From Chrysomallon squamiferum (taxonomy: Eukaryota; Mollusca; Gastropoda; Neomphalida; Peltospiridae), in NCBI GenBank assembly GCA_012295275.1, contig CM022679.1:11147169-11162168 (forward strand): 15,000 bases of DNA. Reading direction: 5' to 3'. The notes under the pieces are model-generated. The model searched no databases, had not been told where the DNA came from, and was given only the letters and a program-made list of their open reading frames with translations. Positions 9,806-15,000 of this stretch are shown piece after piece. Position numbers and translations under genes: made by a program. The first letter of the stretch is position 1. Each line of letters begins with the position of its first letter.

Positions 9806-12800
9806 GAGATAGATAGACAGAAAGAAAGATAGATAGATATACATATAATATTTCATTTAATGAAAGTCAATAAAAAATGTTTTTAAAAGGTGTTAGTTAC
9901 TTTCACCATAGCCGGTATTTTTAAAAATATGCAGAAAAGATTAGTTTAAATTACTGAAACATATTTAAAATAAATAAATAAATTAATTTAAAAACCTGGT
10001 TGGAGAATACATTCGACTGGATGAGTCAAAGAGAGAAGAGGAAATTTTTCTAAATCAGGATTTGTCAGATCAACTTCAAAAGTAGGGTCCATGGACTGTA
10101 GTAATTGTGGATACAAGAAAGATAACTCTTCTGCAGGATATAAAGTCCACCTATGTAAAAAAAAAAACATAACAAAATAAAATCAATAAGTAAATAAATA
10201 AATAAATATTAAAAAGCAACATTTGAAACACTGAATATTTATTAATGAATTATTAAAAAAATAATACTTTAAAAACAAAAAAAAGCATGAAACCTTAAAA
10301 AGATAATTTGAAAATCACAAATATTTGCTATAATATTTTTTTTTTTTAAAAACCAAGAAAAAACTAAACCAAAACAATATTCGTAACATTTAAAAAAATG
10401 CTGTAAACATTAAAAACCAACATCTGAAACAAAAAATATACCAGAAACATTTAAAATGAAAAATGGAAACATTAAAAAACAACAACACTTGAAGCATTAA
10501 AGCAACAAAATTCTTAATAATTAAAGAAGTAATAGTAATAATTAATTTCATGAACATTCAAAAAAAAAAAAAAATATATATAACACTTTAAAAAATTAAC
10601 TGAAATAAATACAACAGAAATAAAAACATATTAATATTCACAAAATATAAACCTTTGAAAAAGTCAAATACACTCCAAAAACATTATAATTTCTAACATT
10701 CTAAAATAAATCATTCAAAAACTTACTTTTTTTTACCCTGAAACAAAGCCATCCAGAAATTTGATCCAAATGTATCAACATGAAGTTTTCCATTTATGCC
10801 AGCTGCTGCTATAAAAAGACTTGGCCAACTGTCTCTATACTGACTGCCTGGCTGTAGCTTCTGCAGAAAATCTCCTGAAATAAATAAATAAATAAATAAG
10901 TAAATAAGTAAGTAAATAAGTAAATAAGTAAATAAATAAGTAAGTAAGTAAGTAAAATAAGAAAGTTAGTTCAGCAAACAAATAAATAATATTATGTATG
11001 CAAGTAAATAAATAAAATAAAATAAAATATGTTCAGGCATATTCAAGATAAAACTTGTAAAACTTAAGTAAATGGTGAAACAGTACCTTTCATGTTAAAA
11101 ATTGAAAGAAAAAAGTCATTGTTATCCTGCAATAAAGAGCAAGGGAATTTTAAAAGTGTTTTTCCATAAAGAAAACACAAATATTGTACTATCATATAAA
11201 GTGCTGAGTGATACTGCAAATGGCACACCAAATTTGGAATTCATCAGACCAGTGCTACAATAAGTTAGCCGAAGCCTGCTTCAGTTTAACATTCTCACAA
11301 ACAGTAAAATTGATGCTTAATACAATTATACAAAAGTTTCATGAATTAAAAGTTGTTATGTTCACACACCAGCAAAATATTTAGGTATAGTAAGTTCTTG
11401 TGCCAATGGAAGACAGTACTGAGGCAAACACCAATCAAACAAATAAAGGTCAAGGTCACAATCAGGGCTGATCAGGTGATTAATAAAGTCCTTGACCTTC
11501 ATGCTTTTGGCATCCTCCAGCCTGGCCCATTCCACTGAGTCAGTAACTGGTTTTTTCAATGTAACTGAACAGTCACCTACAACATAAATTAATATTAAAA
11601 TTTGATCTATTTCAATTTTTTTTTTTTAATACAGTGGTACCTTGACTTATGAGTTTAATTCGTTCCATGACTAAACTTGTAACTCAGTTTGCTCACGTAT
11701 AAAATTTGTTTTCCAAAATGAAATTAATTGAAATACCATTAATCTGTTCCAGCCCCTAAAAACCACCCCATTTTTTTGTAATATGTTTTTAAATAAGAAA
11801 AATGAATGTATAAATGACAAATATTGTATAAAAACTAAATAAAAGAGAATGTAAAGAAATAAATTGGTTTTGTAAAGTGTACAGGGTTACGATTTCTCCA
11901 TCTTTTCATGGACAGAGGTCCACAGCTTAAAAATTATTTTAACGCCTCTGGCTGCAGTTATAGTCTTTATCGATTCCTTCCTGCTTCAGTATGGTACACA
12001 TTGTAGAAGTACATAGCCATGTTGACTATACACACACTTCGCTCATGTTTTTTTTTATGAATTCATACTTCTTCTTCTCAGCACTGTCTTTGGATCCTTG
12101 GAAATATAGGATCCTTGCACAAAACATGAGCACAACACACAGAAATACTGCAGGAGGTAAAAAGTAAGATGAGTGAGATGCAGGATGCTGGGCAGATGTT
12201 ATGTTGTTCATTGCACCAAGTTATGGTGACATATCTGAAGCTCGCTTGTAACTCGAATTATAGCTTGTAACTCAAAGCAAAAAATCAATCAGGCAACTGC
12301 TCGTGACTCGGAAATTCGTAAGATGGAGCACTCATAACTTGAGGTATCACTGTATTTACTTAGTTAGCATTTACAGTTAAATATACTCACATATATACAT
12401 ATAAACACAAAAACATCCACATATATGCACACATATTTTATGTCACATATTACTATTATTATTACATTATTAAAAAGAAAGAAACATTATTCCCTTTTTA
12501 GAGAAATAAAATAAAATTTTATCTATTGAAGAACATCAGAAAAATGAAAGATAACAGAAAAACCATCAGATTTTGACATTTATAACAGAAAGAAACTAAA
12601 CAAAACTGAACCAGCAATTTTCTGGATGTGTTCTAGAGTCCATGGACATTTTGTCATCTTCCCAACAAGGTCTGTTATGACAACTGGAGTCCTTGTTTTT
12701 TCAAACTTCGTGTAGAAATCTTCAACACTCAGGTCTTGTGATGACACCCTGACAACCTGGTAAAATAAAATTCTCAGACATCAAATATTTCAAATTGTAC

Positions 12801-14624
12801 ATAATAAAAAATAACAAACTATTTATACTCATAAAGATAACAGCTCAAAAGTTTCATATAATATTAATCTTTAAAAAAATTATAAATACATAATCAGTTC
12901 TTAAACTGATCACATTAATTTACAGAACTGCTTCTCAGGTATATATTTGACATGTTAATAATAATTCTGATTGTCTATTATCTGCAACATACAAAAGGAC
13001 TACATACTGTTTGTAAATAAATATCTGAAATGTGTTTTAAAATCTTCACTCTGAGATATAAAAATGAATCTCTATGGCAGTGTGGACAAATGTACTTATT
13101 ACCAGGATTCACTGTTATAAACATTAATTTGATCAATTTTTATTTCCATTAAAACTGATAGTTACTTTTAATTTGTGACTATTATTAGAGATATTTTGTT
13201 TGAGTCAAACCTGACTTGGTTTAGGAAGATGTAATTGTTGTGGGAGAAAGCTCATCATTTTTTCCTGTTCCAGCTTGATTTTCATGTGTCTTTTTATTTT
13301 CTCCAATTTCCACTGATACTGTCTATCTGTCTAGCAAAAAGAAAACTATTTAAAATACAGTTGTATCAACTACTCCATGTATATGTATTGTGTTCCTTGG
13401 TTCACAGACACATACACAGACACACACACACATATTAAATTAACAATTAAATTCTAAATCAGAAAATGTTTGCAAACAAAAAAGAAGAAAAATTTATCAA
13501 TACCACACAAAACTCCGAAATTTTGTGATACTAGATATAAAAAGAGAGAATTTAAAAAAATAATAATTAAATATCATAATACTGAAATAATTAAAAAATA
13601 TATTTAAAAATAAATTCCATAAACCAGTTACAAGATGCAAATTATTATTTCAGTCACACTTCTTTAAAAGAAGAATCTAAAATTAAAATAACAATTTTTT
13701 TTCTAAAGGTCTTAATCACAAAATGATTTTTACAAACACATTACATACTATGTGGATCAAGGGTTATAGAGATTTGAATGTTGTGTGTTGCTTCATTTAG
13801 TTCTCCAAGTATTTCTTCCACTGAAGCAAGAGACGCATGAAGACCAGGAGTTATCTGCCCTTTCTTTATCAAAGCTTTTAATTTGTTCTTTTCACTGGAC
13901 AGAAACATTTTTCCAGCTTCTGTTCTGTATAAAAGAAAACATGATAATGTTATCACATAAATAGTGGTTTTATAATGTTTATCTTATTTATTAAGACTGC
14001 CATGAAATATTAATTTTCCATAAACAAATTATTATAGATACAAATAGGCTTTTTAATTAATAATAATAATTATTATTATTATTATGACTACTACTACTAT
14101 TCCTCCTATTACTACTATTATTTTGATTCAAATATATTCTGTAAGAAAATTAAATAGAAATCTAACATTCTTCAAATAATTTGCAATAAAAAAAAAAACA
14201 CTGACTTTTACAAATACCAGCATACAGATTAACAAATGCAATGTTAATAAAAAAAAACATTCAACTTCTTCATCTCTTACCTAGCTACCCAGTAAATCAG
14301 AGTTTTGGGATTTGTTGATTTTGGAATTTTCATGTCAGAAAACAAATATCTACCAGTATGTCGCCACCATTTTGCCAAGACAGTTTCAGCAAAATCCACA
14401 TTAAAACTGTCGTCTTGCCGTGGTTTTTTGTTTTCAGAATAATTTTCAGCAGATTTACCTTTTCTTTTTAAATCAGTTTCCACCTCACTTTCTAGAGAGT
14501 GACTTTTACTAGAAATGTGTTTGTTGTTTTTGTTTTCTGACTGGATTTTGTGTGTTGACTGTGTTACAGGCCATTCACTTATTAACTGAATATCATTATA
14601 AACTCTTTCAGAGTCTGAAATCAT
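9078..14624 (-). CDS. JmjC-domain Fe(II)/2-oxoglutarate oxygenase, eight coding exons (JMJD6/HSPBAP1-like)
   Basis: The spliced coding sequence joins 14624-14281, 13924-13749, 13326-13211, 12756-12612, 11576-11370, 10874-10727, 10150-9996 and 9331-9078. The total is 1545 bases, giving 514 residues and a TGA stop; all seven introns are GT-AG and every phase agrees. Residues 1-115 are polar, with a bipartite basic signal (KRK at 53-55, KKPR at 66-69). Residues 116-212 are helical and charged. The JmjC/cupin fold spans about 213-460, with iron ligands H361 and D363 (HVD) and H442 (in FVPAACPHQV), and K378 at the place of JMJD6 K204, which binds 2-oxoglutarate. Family knowledge: such enzymes hydroxylate or demethylate protein or RNA substrates; the substrate here is unknown. 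The signal suggests a nuclear location. I cannot name an orthologue: JMJD6 lacks this N-terminal region and HSPBAP1 or JMJD4 relatives remain possible. Confidence 0.9.
9326..9379 (+). repeat. Tandem duplication across the exon 8 acceptor
   Basis: AATCTCCTGTAAATAAATAA at 9326-9345 recurs with one mismatch at 9360-9379, an offset of 34 bases. The first copy contains the real 3' splice site and the first six bases of exon 8. The second copy gives a decoy AG (TTATAG|GAGATTC, exon start at 9365). Confidence 0.85.
9332..9995 (-). other. Intron 7 of the JmjC gene
   Basis: A 664-base intron holding a GATA tetranucleotide repeat, AAT and TTTA tracts, and a 20-bp near-duplicate of the exon 8 acceptor. 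No coding segment is seen. Confidence 0.85.
9761..9840 (+). repeat. (ATAG)n/GATA microsatellite
   Basis: About 80 bases of ATAG units, nearly perfect to 9802 and then interrupted by GAGA, GACA and GAAA variants. It sits inside intron 7 of the JmjC gene. Confidence 0.95.
9996..10150 (-). CDS. JmjC gene coding exon 7
   Basis: Completes Lys379 and encodes residues 380-430: KWTLYPAEELSFLYPQ, an acidic stretch EVDLTNPDLEKFP, and ECILQPG. The KxW-x-L-[YF]-P text after the HxD motif and the 'xxLQPGD' turn before the second histidine are typical of JmjC hydroxylases (compare RWCLFP and ILQKPGE in JMJD6). The acceptor ACATAG follows a T-run. The donor GTTTTT is poor. Confidence 0.9.
10151..10726 (-). 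other. Intron 6 of the JmjC gene
   Basis: A 576-base intron, strongly A-rich on the plus strand, with a short (TAAA)n at 10191-10207 about 40 bases from the exon 7 acceptor. Many loose repeats of the type GAAACATTAAAAA occur at 10220-10500. No gene is visible. Confidence 0.85.
10727..10874 (-). CDS. JmjC gene coding exon 6 (HxD iron motif)
   Basis: Encodes residues 331-378 with both flanking codons split. It holds the first two iron ligands: H361 (codon 10782-10780) and D363 in LHVDTFGSNFW, then MALFQGKKK. The HxD plus 15 residues spacing to the K378 lysine equals that between the HxD and K204 in JMJD6. The acceptor TTTATTTCAG lies at the edge of a (TTTA)n tract. The last codons form a run of eight A ending at a strong GTAAGT donor. 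Confidence 0.93.
10875..11369 (-). other. Intron 5 of the JmjC gene
   Basis: A 495-base intron. Its 3' end (10877-10960) is a TTTA/CTTA tetranucleotide tract that forms the pyrimidine-rich part of the exon 6 acceptor. The remaining 400 bases are unique-looking AT-rich sequence with no recognisable element. Confidence 0.85.
10877..10960 (+). repeat. (TAAA)n/(TAAG)n microsatellite at exon 6 acceptor
   Basis: About 80 bases of TAAA, TAAG and AAGT tetranucleotides begin three bases from exon 6. On the gene strand the repeat reads TTTATTTATTTCAG, so the microsatellite itself supplies the splice acceptor tract. Confidence 0.9.
11370..11576 (-). CDS. JmjC gene coding exon 5
   Basis: Encodes residues 261-329 and the first base of Gly330. 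It starts GDCSVTLKK and ends LTIPKYFAG. The segment LDLYLFDW and the following IPKYF correspond to the LYIFD...VPKFF region of JMJD6, just before the catalytic double-stranded beta-helix strands. The acceptor is TTGTAG and the donor GTGTGT. An open frame on the opposite strand here is only the shadow of this exon. Confidence 0.9.
11632..12352 (-). mobile_element. Tigger/pogo-like DNA transposon, non-autonomous, in intron 4
   Basis: The element begins CAGTGGTACCTTGACTTATG and ends in an imperfect inverted copy (ACTTGAGGTATCACTG at 12337-12352). It is flanked by TA on both sides (11630-11631 and 12353-12354), as expected for Tc1/mariner/pogo insertion. The terminal similarity covers about 26 bases with a few mismatches, and motifs of the form CTYGTAACTC recur near both ends. 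At 721 bp it is too short to be autonomous; the interior holds only transposase scraps on the minus strand. Both ends and the TA duplication are directly visible; assignment to the Tigger branch rests on the remnant peptide. Confidence 0.8.
11887..12001 (-). pseudogene. Decayed Tigger/pogo transposase remnant
   Basis: Read on the minus strand, MCTILKQEGI (from 12001) and then, one frame over, IKTITAARGVKIIFKLW...VHEKMEKS ending at a TAA (11889-11887). The order resembles the N-terminal helix-turn-helix region of Tigger-type transposases (TILKN-K-IK..., then E-K-MEKLL). At least one frameshift and a stop separate it from a working gene. It lies inside the inverted-repeat element and shares its origin. 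Confidence 0.6.
12612..12756 (-). CDS. JmjC gene coding exon 4 (start of JmjC domain)
   Basis: Encodes residues 213-260 in phase 0, then one base of Gly261. The text SVEDFYTKFEKTRTPVVITD followed by CPWTLEHIQ matches the usual opening of JMJD6/cupin_8 enzymes, where a helix precedes a strand of the form PVVI and a tryptophan follows (compare W-T-L-E in JMJD6). The acceptor is ATTTTACCAG and the donor GTTCAG. Confidence 0.9.
12757..13210 (-). other. Intron 3 of the JmjC gene
   Basis: A 454-base AT-rich intron without a notable repeat, open coding segment or structured element. Confidence 0.8.
13211..13326 (-). CDS. JmjC gene coding exon 3 (short coiled-coil-like exon)
   Basis: A 116-base exon that completes Asn174 and encodes residues 175-212. 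It was found by phase: exon 2 leaves one base over, and the acceptor CTAGACAG at 13327 supplies the two bases needed for an open frame. The product is strongly charged (WKLEKIKRHMKIKLEQEK) and then proline-rich (LPKPSQ), so a short helix or coiled coil leading into the JmjC domain is likely. It ends in phase 0 at CAG with donor GTTTGA, a weak but usable site. An alternative donor cannot be excluded; use of this one fits exon 4 exactly. Confidence 0.8.
13327..13748 (-). other. Intron 2 of the JmjC gene
   Basis: A 422-base AT-rich intron with an imperfect CA tract at about 13408-13433. Nothing else is recognisable. Confidence 0.8.
13749..13924 (-). CDS. JmjC gene coding exon 2 (helical region)
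   Basis: Completes Arg115 (AG|A) and encodes residues 116-173 plus one base of 174. The acceptor is TTTTATACAG and the donor is GTATGT. The peptide is lysine- and glutamate-rich (SEKNKLKALIKKGQ, then SVEEILGELNEA), consistent with amphipathic helices. No catalytic motif is visible. The smooth continuation WVA-R-TEAGKMF across the junction and the matching phases support the exon. Confidence 0.88.
13925..14280 (-). other. Intron 1 of the JmjC gene
   Basis: A 356-base AT-rich intron. It contains back-to-back TAA and TTA triplet repeats at about 14055-14086, able to fold on themselves, followed by CTA-type triplets. I see no gene or conserved element in it. Confidence 0.85.
14281..14624 (-). 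CDS. JmjC gene coding exon 1 (start, NLS region)
   Basis: Encodes residues 1-114 plus two bases of codon 115. The ATG at 14622-14624 is the first in frame: an in-frame TAA lies 36 bases upstream at 14661-14663. The first 70 residues are rich in S, N, K and E and look disordered, with a bipartite nuclear localisation signal at about 53-69. Residues 74-115 change to a hydrophobic, aromatic segment (AKWWRHTGRYLF and YWVAR) that looks folded and may be a small domain of its own; I do not recognise it. The donor is GTAAGA, read downward from 14280. The exon's 5' part is probably untranslated and reaches a consensus acceptor at 14741. Confidence 0.9.
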
Positions 14625-14741
14625 TGTGAAAAATGTTCCAGTATTTTTTTTGGATTTATTTTAAATTTGTTTTTAAATTTTACATCTTCTGTATAATGTA
14701 ACACATTTTCCTTCATGTGAAGTCTTGTGTGTAGATTTTTC
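14625..14741 (-). other. Predicted 5'UTR part of first coding exon
   Basis: On the minus strand, CTCTTTCAG ends at 14742 and fits a consensus 3' splice site with a pyrimidine-rich tract of TTTA repeats before it. If used, the exon holding the start codon begins at 14741 with a leader of 117 bases and an in-frame stop before the ATG. This is inferred from splice-site shape alone. Confidence 0.5.
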
Positions 14742-14750
14742 CTGAAAGAG

Positions 14751-14776
14751 AAAAATAAATAAATAAATAAATAAAT
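14751..14776 (+). repeat. (AAAT)n tract beside predicted leader acceptor
   Basis: Six units of AAAT lie 10 bases upstream, in gene orientation, of the predicted 5'UTR acceptor at 14742. Confidence 0.85.
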
Positions 14777-14824
14777 GTATACTTATTAGAAAATAACAAA
14801 CGGGGGAAAATATATTATGTCATA

Positions 14825-14855
14825 AATATCAAATGTTTTGATGACATTTGATATT
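14825..14855. repeat. Perfect 11-bp inverted repeat
   Basis: AATATCAAATG at 14825-14835 and its exact reverse complement at 14845-14855 are separated by nine bases. It lies in the predicted leader intron; its function is unknown. Confidence 0.8.
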
Positions 14856-14932
14856 CTAAGTATATAAAAGTGACAATCTTAATAACAATTAAACGACATA
14901 TAATGTAATATGTCACAGAGAACATTAATATT

Positions 14933-14955
14933 AAAAAAAAAAAAAAAAAAAAAAA
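14933..14955 (+). repeat. Poly-A tract
   Basis: Twenty-three consecutive A. No retroposon body is recognisable next to it. Confidence 0.9.
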
Positions 14956-14987
14956 CTGAAATAGAAAGAATTATCTGGCATATGTAC

Positions 14988-15000
14988 CTGAAATTAAGAT
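14988..15000 (-). other. Possible upstream 5'UTR exon (partial)
   Basis: Minus-strand TTTCAG|GTACAT at 14988/14987 resembles an exon end and donor. Paired with the acceptor at 14742 it would give a 246-base leader intron. The exon would run past the window edge, which would place the promoter outside it. Only one splice site is visible, so confidence is low. Confidence 0.3.

Noticed and set aside
9761-9840. CRISPR-like array
   Set aside because: Tandem tetranucleotides without spacers; an ordinary microsatellite.
11353-11538. Plus-strand frame over exon 5
   Set aside because: Shadow of the JmjC exon on the other strand, which has the family motifs and splice sites.
12026-12211. Minus-strand 61-codon frame inside the intron 4 transposon
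   Set aside because: No transposase motif in this frame; the recognisable remnant lies further along at 11887-12001 in other frames.
13235-13438. Plus-strand frame over exon 3 and intron 2
   Set aside because: Ends in a CA repeat (HRHTHTY) and overlaps an exon of the minus-strand gene.

Overview
The window looks like animal nuclear DNA. It is very AT-rich, crowded with microsatellites and homopolymers, and carries one interrupted gene with GT-AG introns. The style (dense CA, CT, GATA, TTTA and ATT repeats, small exons in AT-rich introns, pogo/Tigger-type transposon relics) suggests a lophotrochozoan, most likely a mollusc and possibly a coleoid cephalopod. That assignment is inference; no marker gene fixes the taxon.

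Right half (about 9078-15000): one gene on the minus strand. Eight coding exons join in phase at every junction into a 1545-base reading frame (514 residues plus stop). It encodes a JmjC/cupin-type Fe(II)- and 2-oxoglutarate-dependent oxygenase related to the JMJD6/HSPBAP1 group. The HxD...H iron triad is present (H361, D363, H442), as is a lysine (K378) matching the 2-oxoglutarate-binding lysine of JMJD6. The N-terminal third is low-complexity with a bipartite nuclear localisation signal, followed by two helical, charged exons. The first coding exon seems to start inside the 5'UTR at about 14741, and an upstream 5'UTR exon probably ends at 14988, so the promoter lies beyond the window. Intron 4 carries a 721-bp Tigger/pogo-like element with inverted ends, TA flanks and a decayed transposase remnant. 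Several 3' splice sites sit beside (TTTA)n tracts.

Left half (1-9077): no convincing gene. It consists of AT-rich intergenic DNA, long simple repeats and three CpG-containing islands. The island at about 960-1530 carries two perfect CRE palindromes. The island at about 3300-3560 lies between a 530-bp A/G-rich block and a long CT tract. The third is at about 4960-5110. A second, unrelated pogo/Tigger-like relic lies near 7943-8392 and retains the start of a transposase reading frame.

I found no CRISPR array, tRNA, rRNA, bacterial operon or clearly new multi-gene system. The points most worth checking are the unplaced JmjC oxygenase, its repeat-derived splice sites (including a duplicated decoy acceptor that would remove the second iron ligand), and the CRE-bearing island.
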